21,449 bases of DNA from a virus. Made by a program: the position numbers and the translations under genes. Every line of letters begins with the position of its first letter. Position 1 is the stretch's first letter. Under the pieces are notes generated by a model. That model made no database searches. It saw nothing but the letters and a program-made list of their open reading frames with translations, and had not been told where the DNA came from. Positions 8,396 through 14,601 of this stretch are shown one piece after another. Location of the stretch: IMG/VR virus record IMGVR_UViG_3300032282_001804, positions 1-21,449 of that record. One strand, written 5' to 3'.

Positions 8396-10253
8396 AGTAG
8401 AGATAGATGTTAAATCCAATCTAGGTGAGTCAATTGCTGATTTGAAAGAATTAAAAAAGCAGTTGAAACAAACTGCTGCAGGTAGTGAAGAATTTAAGAA
8501 ACTTTACAATCAGATTGATGATTTGGAAGATAAGATTAAAGGAGCTAAAGGTGCATCAGCAGATTGGATAGATAGTTTAGAAAGTGCAGGTGGCCCATTG
8601 GGTATGTTAGGTGCAGGATTAAATAAAGTTAAAGTAGCATTTACTTCATTTAATGGTGCAATGAAAGCATCTATTATTGGTATTGTTGTAACTGCCATTG
8701 GTGGATTAGTTGCAGCATTCTCTCAAACAGATGGTGCAATGAAAAAGTTGGAGCCATTGATGATTGCGTTCCAAAGAATATTAGGTGGTATATTTGAAGC
8801 ACTAACTCCATTGATTGATAGTTTTATTGACTTAGCAACTAAAGCATTACCTTATGTTACTGATGGTGTTAAAATATTTTATTCAACATTAGTTGCATTA
8901 TTTACATTAGTTAAAGAAGCCGGAGCAGGTATTGGTAAAGTTCTAAAAGGTGTATTCACTTTGGATATGGATAGTATCAAAGAAGGATATGCACAACTTA
9001 CAGGAACATGGGATAAAACAGTTCAAGCATATGATGATACTGCAACTAGATTTGAAGCAGGAACAAAGAAGTTAACTAAAATTGAAAAAGAAAATCAGAA
9101 AGATAGAAAAGAAGCTGCTGATAAAGCTTTGCAAGAAAAGTTAAAGCAATTAGAGGCAGAAGATAAGTTAGATGAGGCAAGATTAAATAAATTAAAAGCA
9201 GAGGCATTAGAAACTGCATTTAGTGAAGAACAAAAATTAGCAGTTGAACAATCGTTCTATGAAAAATCTTATCAGTTAAAGTTAAAGGATATTGAAGATA
9301 AACAAAAACTTTATAAAGCAGATAGTGTAGAATATAAAGCATTAGAGGCTGAGAAGTTAAATCTTCAAGCCGAAGGAATTAGTAAAGCAAGAGAATTTGC
9401 TGATAAAGAATTACAAATCCGTAAGGAAAACGGAGATAAGATTACTGAATTTGAAGTTAAGTTAGCAGCAGATTTACAAAAGATTGATGATGATAAGTTA
9501 GCAAAACAAATACAATCATTAGAAGACCAGACTCGTTTAGATGAAGCAAGATTAAAAGTTCTTTCAGAAAATTCTACTTTATACTTTGATGCACAAAGAA
9601 AATTAGAGGATGACCTTTATAAAGAAAAATTATTAAAAGCTAAAGGTAATGCTAAACAAATTGAAGCAATTGAATTAGAACATAAAGCAAACCTTAAGAA
9701 TATTGACCAGGCAGAGTTTCAAGCTAAAAAAGATTTACAATTACAAATCGTAAACTTATATGGTGGATTTGGTAAAGCATTGGGTGAGATAGCAGGTAAG
9801 AATAAAGGATTAGCAATTGCAGGTTTGATTATTGAACAAGCAGCAGGTGTTGCAGCAATTATTATCAACACACAAAAGGCAGCAGCTAAAGCAGGATACT
9901 TTACTCCATTGGGTATTGCAACATTGATAGCAGGAACTGCATCAGTTGCATCAGCAATCATTGCAACTAAAAAGGGTATTGACCAAATTAATCAAACACA
10001 AATACCGGGTGGTTCAGCTGCAGGTTCAACTGCAAGTAATTCTACTCCACCAGTATACGGAGGTGGTGGTGCATCGGCATCTATACCAACAATCACTTCG
10101 TCAGGTGGTGCAAATCCAGCAACTCAAATATCACAAACAATACAGAATGCACAACAACAACCTATTAAAGCATATGTTGTAAGTTCAGATGTAACTACAC
10201 AACAGGCATTAGATAGAAAAACGAACAAAGCTGCAACATTTGGATTAGGATAA
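8379..10253 (+). CDS. Tail tape measure protein
   Basis: The 624-residue protein sets tail length and is likely ejected through the tube ahead of DNA. The N-terminus is a charged helix (LKELKKQLKQTAAGSEEFKK, 22-41). A hydrophobic segment follows at 98-114 (SIIGIVVTAIGGLVAAF), then a long Lys/Glu/Ala-rich coiled-coil region (about 230-450). More hydrophobic segments lie at 478-496 and 512-530, and the last 80 residues are Gly/Ser/Gln-rich. Two copies of a helix sharing 'RLDEARL' or 'KLDEARL' lie near 258-276 and 381-399. At the known scale of about 0.15 nm per residue, the tail would be near 90-95 nm. This architecture is diagnostic even without sequence identity. Confidence 0.88.
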   Translation: MAKKVEVEIDVKSNLGESIADLKELKKQLKQTAAGSEEFKKLYNQIDDLEDKIKGAKGASADWIDSLESAGGPLGMLGAGLNKVKVAFTSFNGAMKASIIGIVVTAIGGLVAAFSQTDGAMKKLEPLMIAFQRILGGIFEALTPLIDSFIDLATKALPYVTDGVKIFYSTLVALFTLVKEAGAGIGKVLKGVFTLDMDSIKEGYAQLTGTWDKTVQAYDDTATRFEAGTKKLTKIEKENQKDRKEAADKALQEKLKQLEAEDKLDEARLNKLKAEALETAFSEEQKLAVEQSFYEKSYQLKLKDIEDKQKLYKADSVEYKALEAEKLNLQAEGISKAREFADKELQIRKENGDKITEFEVKLAADLQKIDDDKLAKQIQSLEDQTRLDEARLKVLSENSTLYFDAQRKLEDDLYKEKLLKAKGNAKQIEAIELEHKANLKNIDQAEFQAKKDLQLQIVNLYGGFGKALGEIAGKNKGLAIAGLIIEQAAGVAAIIINTQKAAAKAGYFTPLGIATLIAGTASVASAIIATKKGIDQINQTQIPGGSAAGSTASNSTPPVYGGGGASASIPTITSSGGANPATQISQTIQNAQQQPIKAYVVSSDVTTQQALDRKTNKAATFGLG

Positions 10254-10289
10254 TGGGAAAATTAAAATAAACTATGTTAAATAGATAAT

Positions 10290-11375
10290 ATGAATGAAAA
10301 TTACGAAACATACGAATTAGTATTAAAAGATGATGAAGATGAAGTATTTGCATTATCTTTAGTTTCTGAGCCGGCTATACAACAAGATTTTGTATATTTT
10401 GGTTTAGATGATAAAGAAGTAATTAAGTTTGCTTCGGTTGATACAGATAAACATACTATTGTAGGGCCTATCTTAATTCCAAATATTAAGATTTTAAGAT
10501 TGAAAGAAGATGGAACTCCTTACTATGTAACATTTTCAAAGGATACAGTTCAGAAGTTAGCACAAAAATATATTAAAGATAATAATTCAAATAATATTAC
10601 TTTAGAGCATCAAACACCTGTTAAGGGAATTTCATTAGTGGAAAGTTGGATTGCTGAAAGTTCTAAATACGATAAAGCAAAAGCTTACGGATTGAATGTT
10701 AAACCAGGAACATGGATGGGTGTGTTTGATTTAAGTGGTAATATTAAAGTATGGAACGAATTTATAAAAACTGGTAAATTAAAAGGTATCAGTTTAGAAG
10801 GTTTATTCACACATGAGTTAATGAAAGCATCTAAAATAGAAGATATATTTGAAAAAGATATTACTGAATTATCTGAAATAGAAGCAGAACTTTTATTGGG
10901 ATATATTAAGAATACAATTAAAAAAGATAAAAGATATTCTAAAGGACAAACTATGTTAGAAGAGTCACATTCTGATTATGGTTCTGCAATTAAAAGTAAT
11001 GCAAAGAAAGCATTAGCTTGGGCAGAAGAACATGGTTGGGGTAGTTGTGGAACTCCTGTTGGAAAACAAAGAGCAAATCAATTAGCAAAAGGTGAACCAA
11101 TCTCTGTTGATACAATAAAAAGAATGCATAGTTTCTTAAGTAGACACGAAGGTGATTTACAATCATCAAAATCTTATTCAGATGGTTGTGGTAAACTTAT
11201 GTATGATGCATGGGGTGGAAAAGCAGGTTTAAGATGGAGTAGGAACAAATTAAAGAAATTAGGATTGTTAGAAGCAGAAGCACAACCTTCAATTGCATCT
11301 TCATATCCTGGCGAAGGACCAGATAAAAAGAAAAAAGATTATATTCATCCGGCATTAATCGGAACTAAAAAATAA
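10290..11375 (+). CDS. XkdF-like prohead serine protease with a C-terminal accessory domain
   Basis: Residues 18-175 match XkdF-like putative serine proteases. The start is 'FALSLVSEPAIQQDFVYF', then GPILIPNIKILR (59-70), LEH (105-107, candidate catalytic His107) and GISLEG (166-171, candidate Ser168). Such enzymes cleave scaffold and capsid N-termini during head maturation. Residues about 228-325 form a second domain with 'AKKALAWAEEHGWGSCGTPV', 'RANQLAKGEPISVDTIKRMH', SFLSRHE and a Trp-Gly-Gly motif. That module is common in phage and prophage proteins near head genes, function unknown. The C-terminus is basic (KKKKD). The gene lies after the tape measure, far from the capsid gene. A GTTAAATA motif lies at 10276-10283. 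Confidence 0.75.
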   Translation: MNENYETYELVLKDDEDEVFALSLVSEPAIQQDFVYFGLDDKEVIKFASVDTDKHTIVGPILIPNIKILRLKEDGTPYYVTFSKDTVQKLAQKYIKDNNSNNITLEHQTPVKGISLVESWIAESSKYDKAKAYGLNVKPGTWMGVFDLSGNIKVWNEFIKTGKLKGISLEGLFTHELMKASKIEDIFEKDITELSEIEAELLLGYIKNTIKKDKRYSKGQTMLEESHSDYGSAIKSNAKKALAWAEEHGWGSCGTPVGKQRANQLAKGEPISVDTIKRMHSFLSRHEGDLQSSKSYSDGCGKLMYDAWGGKAGLRWSRNKLKKLGLLEAEAQPSIASSYPGEGPDKKKKDYIHPALIGTKK

Positions 11376-11379
11376 GAAC

Positions 11380-11745
11380 ATGGCAAGTATAGTAGAAATC
11401 GTATCGTATTTTAATGATGCAAAACAACAAGCAATCGTATGGCATCATCAAACAACAAACTTTTCGGAGCACAAAACTTTGGAAGAATTTTATGATGAAA
11501 TCGTAGATTTATTAGATGATTTATCTGAAAGTTATGCAGGTATCTATGGTAGATTAACTCCATATAGTGTAGAAGATTTACAAGATTGGACTTCAACTGA
11601 AGATACAATTACATACTACAAAGGTTGTTATATGTGGTTGCAAGATGAAAGAAAAACTGCACCACAAGATAGTTTTATTCAAAACCAATTAGATGAAATT
11701 ACACAATTAGTAGCATCTACATTATACAAATTGACATTGAAATAA
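11380..11745 (+). CDS. Ferritin/Dps-like four-helix protein
   Basis: The 121-residue helical protein has 'WHHQTTNFSEHKTLEEFYDE' (21-40), followed by IVDLLDDLSESYAG (41-54). This His...His...Glu...Asp...Glu spacing resembles Dps/ferritin-like proteins, in which such residues bind iron. It also resembles small Dps-like proteins (DUF5856 type) encoded by some phages. It is shorter than host Dps (about 150-170 residues), so either it lacks one helix pair element or binds metal differently. It sits in the late operon, four bases after the protease and overlapping the next start as TAATG. A virion or host-stress role is inference; metal binding is not shown by sequence alone. Confidence 0.6.
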   Translation: MASIVEIVSYFNDAKQQAIVWHHQTTNFSEHKTLEEFYDEIVDLLDDLSESYAGIYGRLTPYSVEDLQDWTSTEDTITYYKGCYMWLQDERKTAPQDSFIQNQLDEITQLVASTLYKLTLK

Positions 11746-12071
11746 TGACCGGTAATTCTGTTCATAGTAAATTATATCAGTTTACACCACAAACAATTTC
11801 TTTAAGTAAGTTTCAAAACTTATTAGAGAGTTCAACTCGTAACAATCCAATTAGAGTTCAATGGGAAACTTTAGAAGGTTTTACCGATTACTATTGGATG
11901 TATTGGGATAGTAACGCATATGTTGGTGGTGATGCGGGTGGTAGTAATACTAAAGCAGAAGAAGGTATGTTTAATATTCAATGTTTAGGTTTAAGACCTA
12001 AATGGAGAACACTTTCATTACAGACAGTAAGTAAGTGTAGGTTTGAAAACAAATTATATTTAATCAAATAA
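11745..12071 (+). CDS. Hypothetical late-operon protein
   Basis: The 108-residue protein is not recognised. It contains aromatic-rich 'FTDYYWMYWDSNAYVGGDAG' (about 46-65) and a C-terminal basic beta-like stretch with two cysteines (Cys79 and Cys98 region). Its ATG overlaps the upstream stop (TAATG), so its translation is probably coupled to the ferritin-like gene. It has no signal peptide or membrane segment. The tight coupling suggests that the two proteins act together or are needed in similar amounts. Confidence 0.7.
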   Translation: MTGNSVHSKLYQFTPQTISLSKFQNLLESSTRNNPIRVQWETLEGFTDYYWMYWDSNAYVGGDAGGSNTKAEEGMFNIQCLGLRPKWRTLSLQTVSKCRFENKLYLIK

Positions 12072-12082
12072 AAAATAAACAT

Positions 12083-12160
12083 ATGCAAATAATATATGAA
12101 AATGCAACTATTAAGATAGTTAGAAACACAGATGGAACAGTCACTAAAATAAATAAATAA
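12083..12160 (+). CDS. Possible 25-residue microprotein
   Basis: A 25-codon ORF (MQIIYENATIKIVRNTDGTV, then TKINK) starts 11 bases after the upstream stop in A-rich context and stops one base before the next ATG. It would fill a gap that otherwise holds nothing. Length alone gives no statistical support; the tight spacing and an amphipathic beta-strand-like sequence are the only positive signs. Confidence 0.35.
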   Translation: MQIIYENATIKIVRNTDGTVTKINK

Positions 12161-12161
12161 T

Positions 12162-12224
12162 ATGCCAATTAGAATTAATCCAGAAACAGATGAATTAGAA
12201 ATATTTCATCCTAAAAAACCATAA
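12162..12224 (+). CDS. Possible 20-residue microprotein
   Basis: The ORF reads MPIRINPETDELEIFHPKKP and ends one base before the next gene. Its start context (TAATATGCC) is the same as that of the following, well-supported gene at 12226. This, plus the one-base gaps on both sides, suggests real translation in a densely packed operon. It could also be a leader peptide coupling translation to the gene downstream. Confidence 0.35.
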   Translation: MPIRINPETDELEIFHPKKP

Positions 12225-12225
12225 T

Positions 12226-12756
12226 ATGCCAGTAAATGTAAATAAAGGTGAAACTGAAAACGAGTTTATATCTCGTTGTATTTCCGAAGAAGTAGGTGCA
12301 GGACATGACCAACAACAAGCAATAGCAATCTGTTATTCATATTGGGATAAAGAAAATATGAAAAAGATTAAATATACATCTGATAAAGTAATGGCAAGTG
12401 TAGCTTACAATACTAAATTCAGAGGTATTAATTTAATGGCAGAAGCAGGTGAAGACCCTTGTTGGGATGGATACGAACAATACGGAACAAAAGATATGGG
12501 TGGTAGAGAAGTTCCTAATTGTATTCCAGTTGAAGAAAAAATGGCTAAGATACCAATTGAAATTATTGGTGATAACGAAGAAAAGATATTGGAATATTTA
12601 CCCGATGTTAAAAGTGGTGAAACAGAAAATGCATATTTGGAAAGATGTGTAGTAGTATTATATCCTGAATATGTAGATGAGCAAGCAGGTTATTCTATAT
12701 GTGCAGATAAATACCAAAGAATTATAACTAAATCAGATACAGGTAAAACAGAATAA
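12226..12756 (+). CDS. Multi-module small phage protein with duplicated Cys motif
   Basis: The 176-residue acidic protein has three recognisable modules. Residues 7-40 (KGETENEFISRC ... AIAICYSYW) and 130-163 (SGETENAYLERC ... AGYSICADKY) are two copies of one motif. Between them, residues 78-102 (PCWDGYEQYGTKDMGGREVP, then NCIPVEE) form a different Cys-containing module. I know both as short accessory segments in phage head-associated or protease-associated proteins; their function is not established. The conserved Cys pairs could form a metal site or disulfide. The gene shares its neighbourhood with the protease at 10290, which carries another such accessory domain. Confidence 0.6.
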   Translation: MPVNVNKGETENEFISRCISEEVGAGHDQQQAIAICYSYWDKENMKKIKYTSDKVMASVAYNTKFRGINLMAEAGEDPCWDGYEQYGTKDMGGREVPNCIPVEEKMAKIPIEIIGDNEEKILEYLPDVKSGETENAYLERCVVVLYPEYVDEQAGYSICADKYQRIITKSDTGKTE

Positions 12757-12758
12757 TT

Positions 12759-12935
12759 ATGTTCGGATTTGACGATTGCACGAAAAAGATATTACAATTG
12801 GAATTAACAATTGAACATCAACAAAATCAAATAGATGATTTAAGAAAGATAATTTTAGAATTAACTTCTCAAATCAATACATTAACAATTGAAATAAATC
12901 ATTTAGCAGAAAGTAAATATGGCAAAGGCATCTAA
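12759..12935 (+). CDS. 58-residue coiled-coil protein
   Basis: This ORF encodes MFGFDDCTKKILQLELTIEH followed by a regular heptad-like helix (QIDDLRKIILELTSQINTLT) and ends KYGKGI. The isoleucine/leucine spacing makes a two-stranded coiled coil likely. It starts two bases after the upstream stop in the AATTATG context seen at other genes here, and its last 17 bases overlap the next gene. Small coiled-coil proteins between tail genes and the end of late operons are often lysis (spanin or holin-like) or assembly factors, but there is no signal peptide or membrane helix here, so I give no function. Confidence 0.6.
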   Translation: MFGFDDCTKKILQLELTIEHQQNQIDDLRKIILELTSQINTLTIEINHLAESKYGKGI

Positions 12936-13050
12936 ACTAACAAATCATAAAACTTCATTTGGTAAAAGAAAAACAGGTCCTGAAAGTGGAACTAAATCGT
13001 TTAATAAACATACACCAAAGAAAAAAACTTATAGAGGACAAGGAAGATAG
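12919..13050 (+). CDS. 43-residue very basic protein ending YRGQGR
   Basis: The ORF (MAKASKLTNHKTSFGKRKTG ... TYRGQGR) has many Lys/Arg and no acidic stretch. Small basic proteins with a Gln-Gly-Arg terminus are frequent at the end of late operons in Bacteroidota phages, which supports coding. It overlaps the upstream ORF by 17 bases. It may bind nucleic acid or be a minor virion protein; no fold is evident. The TAG stop is followed directly by a hairpin and then a strong terminator, marking the end of the structural transcription unit. Confidence 0.6.
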   Translation: MAKASKLTNHKTSFGKRKTGPESGTKSFNKHTPKKKTYRGQGR

Positions 13051-13077
13051 GTGAGTAACCTATTGAGTAACCAATAT

Positions 13078-13107
13078 AACCCACCTTAAAAAAGTGGGTT
13101 TTTTTAT
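13078..13107 (+). terminator. Strong Rho-independent terminator ending the late operon
   Basis: AACCCAC (13078-13084) pairs with GTGGGTT (13094-13100), and a T run to 13105 follows. A second perfect hairpin, ATAGGT (13047-13052) with ACCTAT (13058-13063) around a 5-base loop, overlaps the preceding stop codon and may add to termination or protect the mRNA end. Confidence 0.88.
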
Positions 13108-13108
13108 T

Positions 13109-13208
13109 TTATCAATGAGTTACATATATACATATTTTTATATATATAAAACACTCAAAAATACCCTAAAAATCGTAACTAATTCATTATCAACGAGTTA
13201 TGCATATA
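13109..13208 (+). repeat. Direct repeat pair TTATCAAyGAGTTA(nn)CATATA
   Basis: Copy 1 lies near 13109-13128 and copy 2 near 13187-13208. They differ by one transition (T/C) and by two inserted bases (TG) in copy 2, and are about 79 bases apart. An inverted GTAACT lies between them, so the first copy can also pair with the middle element. Related GAGTAACC copies lie at 13053-13060 and 13065-13072. This spacing suggests protein binding sites. Confidence 0.5.
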
Positions 13209-13279
13209 GGATTTTTTAATGTATAAATGGTTGAAAATGAGGTATTTAGGTGTTTTTTTGAAAATAGTTCCTAAATTAT

Positions 13280-13311
13280 TTGGTAAATCCAAAAAATAGT
13301 CGTATATTGTA
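13280..13311 (+). promoter_or_regulatory. Promoter P1 (Bacteroidota type)
   Basis: TTTG at 13280-13283 is followed by exactly 20 nt ending in TCG and then TATATTGT (13304-13311). This fits the Bacteroidota primary promoter pattern (TTTG at -33, TAnnTTTG at -7). The start would fall near 13317. A dyad ATTGTA-gta-TACAAT covers 13307-13321, and a terminator-like hairpin follows at once. Confidence 0.65.
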
Positions 13312-13322
13312 GTATACAATTG

Positions 13323-13347
13323 GGGAAGATAATATTATTCCCTTTTT
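13323..13347 (+). terminator. Small terminator-like hairpin just after P1
   Basis: GGGAA (13323-13327) pairs with TTCCC (13338-13342) around a 10-base AT loop, then five T (13343-13347). It lies only about 6 bases after the predicted start of P1, so P1 transcripts would be about 30 nt if it works. It may equally stop weak read-through from upstream. Confidence 0.5.
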
Positions 13348-13361
13348 ATATATACATACGA

Positions 13362-13415
13362 AACACTAAATATCCAATAAATATTTGGTAATATCAAAAA
13401 TGTTTCGTATCTTTA
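13362..13415 (+). promoter_or_regulatory. Promoter P2 with upstream conserved box
   Basis: AACACTAAAT (13362-13371) precedes TATTTGGTAATAT (13382-13394). TTTG at 13384-13387 is 20 nt from TATCTTTA (13408-13415). P3 has the same two boxes in the same spacing. The predicted start near 13421 is about 19 nt before the ATG at 13440, so P2 should drive the small-gene cluster. ATACGAAACA (13356-13365) is a perfect inverse of TGTTTCGTAT (13401-13410), overlapping the -7 region. Confidence 0.78.
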
Positions 13416-13439
13416 ATTTATAATAAACAAACAAAGTAG

Positions 13440-13658
13440 ATGGTAAACTACTATAAAAACACAATTATTATGAACAAAAAACAAATTGGTTATTTAGAAA
13501 GTATGATGGAAAATAGTAGATTTAATCTCAAACGATTAAACGACCAAAAAGTAAGTGGGGTAAAATTTACCGCACAGGATAAAAGAGATGTAGAATATTA
13601 CTTCACTAAACTACAATTAGTAAATGAGATATTCAAAACATTACCAACATTAAAATAA
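13440..13658 (+). CDS. Hypothetical early protein, first gene after P2
   Basis: The 72-residue protein is not recognised. It is helical and charged: 'MNKKQIGYLESMMENSRFNL' from residue 11, with a C-terminal 'DVEYYFTKLQLVNEIFKTLP'. The ATG at 13440 lies 25 bases after the P2 -7 box, matching the 26 bases between the P3 box and its gene, so I keep this start. An in-frame ATG at 13470 (62 residues) sits in the ATTATG context used by neighbours and is a real alternative. First genes of early phage clusters often act on host functions; here that is inference. Confidence 0.7.
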   Translation: MVNYYKNTIIMNKKQIGYLESMMENSRFNLKRLNDQKVSGVKFTAQDKRDVEYYFTKLQLVNEIFKTLPTLK

Positions 13659-13663
13659 AAGTT

Positions 13664-13870
13664 ATGAAAAAGAAAATGATTACAAAAAATAAAATTATGA
13701 ATGTGTATTTTTTAACACAAAAAGAAATAGGTATTAAATCCCATTTTGGTAGAATTATAGATTGGTTTGAATTAGAAGGGTATAATATCACACACAATTC
13801 AGTTAGTAACATATACAAATATATGGAACAACGCAGACAAATATCAGAATTATTAAACAACACAAAGTAA
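13664..13870 (+). CDS. Hypothetical small protein
   Basis: The 68-residue basic protein (MKKKMITKNKIMNVYFLTQK at the start) contains 'EIGIKSHFGRIIDWFELEGY', a helix-turn-like stretch followed by 'NITHNSVSNIYKYMEQRRQI'. The last part could be the recognition helix of a winged or simple helix-turn-helix DNA-binding domain, but the match is weak. It lies five bases after the previous gene and starts in the AAAAGTTATG context repeated in this cluster. A regulatory role is possible, not shown. Confidence 0.65.
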   Translation: MKKKMITKNKIMNVYFLTQKEIGIKSHFGRIIDWFELEGYNITHNSVSNIYKYMEQRRQISELLNNTK

Positions 13871-13923
13871 TTTATAAACAAAACCTCGATAGTCCCGTAG
13901 GTAACAAACGGAACAAAAACAAA

Positions 13924-14589
13924 ATGGTAACAAATAATTTAAGTGAAACATTACAACAAATGATTGTAACGAAACAACAAAGTATCAAAGATGCAAAAAC
14001 TCAAACTATTTCCAAAGTGAATAAGTTATGTAGTTCAAAGGCTATGTTAGATGTATTAAAGAAAGGTGGATTAGATGTAAGGATTATAGACACCGAACGT
14101 GATGAACAATTGTATAGACAATTTTGGATATTCGATGTGCATGGTATTGATTACACATTTAATATATCAGAAAATTGTGGTAAGTTACAAAGAGTGTATA
14201 CTAACTACGGATATAATAGAACTACGGATGAATTGGTTGAATTAACATATAGTGTAAAATCAACCGACTTTGAAAGATTAAGTATCTATTATGATATATT
14301 AGATGTAGTTAATGGTATTCGTAATTCAAAACCTGTTCAACAATTAATGGAATTGTTTAATGAGTTCGATACTTTCAAACACTCAACTCTAATTGAGATA
14401 GATGCATTCAAAAGACAAATCGAAAGTATCAATGAAGATACATTATCAAGTTTACTTTATAGAGCATTGAATGGTAATGGTATTGATTACGAATACAATG
14501 ACCAAACTGATTGTAATCTCGTCCAAATTTACTTAGATGAATTGGATGAGGATGGTGATAGAATTACTGATTGGGTTAGAGTAATGTAA
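13924..14589 (+). CDS. Hypothetical 221-residue protein
   Basis: I do not recognise this protein. The N-terminal 45 residues are a polar helix (TLQQMIVTKQQSIKDAKTQT). A mixed region with 'QLYRQFWIFDVHGIDYTFNI' follows, then a helical middle and an acidic C-terminus ('LVQIYLDELDEDGDRITDWV'). Cysteines are few and there is no membrane segment. The ATG follows ACAAAAACAAA, an A-rich leader also found before the genes at 342 and 17986, which suggests efficient translation. It is the largest gene of the P2 cluster. The 53-base gap before it (13871-13923) shows no promoter or terminator. Confidence 0.78.
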   Translation: MVTNNLSETLQQMIVTKQQSIKDAKTQTISKVNKLCSSKAMLDVLKKGGLDVRIIDTERDEQLYRQFWIFDVHGIDYTFNISENCGKLQRVYTNYGYNRTTDELVELTYSVKSTDFERLSIYYDILDVVNGIRNSKPVQQLMELFNEFDTFKHSTLIEIDAFKRQIESINEDTLSSLLYRALNGNGIDYEYNDQTDCNLVQIYLDELDEDGDRITDWVRVM

Positions 14590-14601
14590 ACTATAAAGAG
14601 A

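Larger units (their letters stand above)
13101..13439 (+). promoter_or_regulatory. Non-coding control region with repeats and two promoters
   Basis: These 339 bases hold no plausible gene. They contain the direct repeat TTATCAAyGAGTTA followed by CATATA (copies near 13109-13128 and 13187-13208), an inverted GTAACT (13175-13180), a very AT-rich stretch (13121-13150), promoter P1 (13280-13311), a small hairpin with T run (13323-13347) and promoter P2 (13362-13415). The region separates the late operon from the small-gene cluster. A regulatory centre is supported by the promoters; use as a replication origin is only a possibility. Confidence 0.6.

Noticed and set aside
13340-13366. Divergent minus-strand promoter formed by the left arm of the P2 inverted repeat
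   Set aside because: It would have a -7-like box but no TTTG at the 20-nt distance and no gene downstream on that strand.
13633-13881. Minus-strand 82-codon hydrophobic frame
   Set aside because: Its Phe/Ile-rich sequence is what the complement of an A-rich gene gives; the plus-strand gene at 13664 has better start context and spacing.
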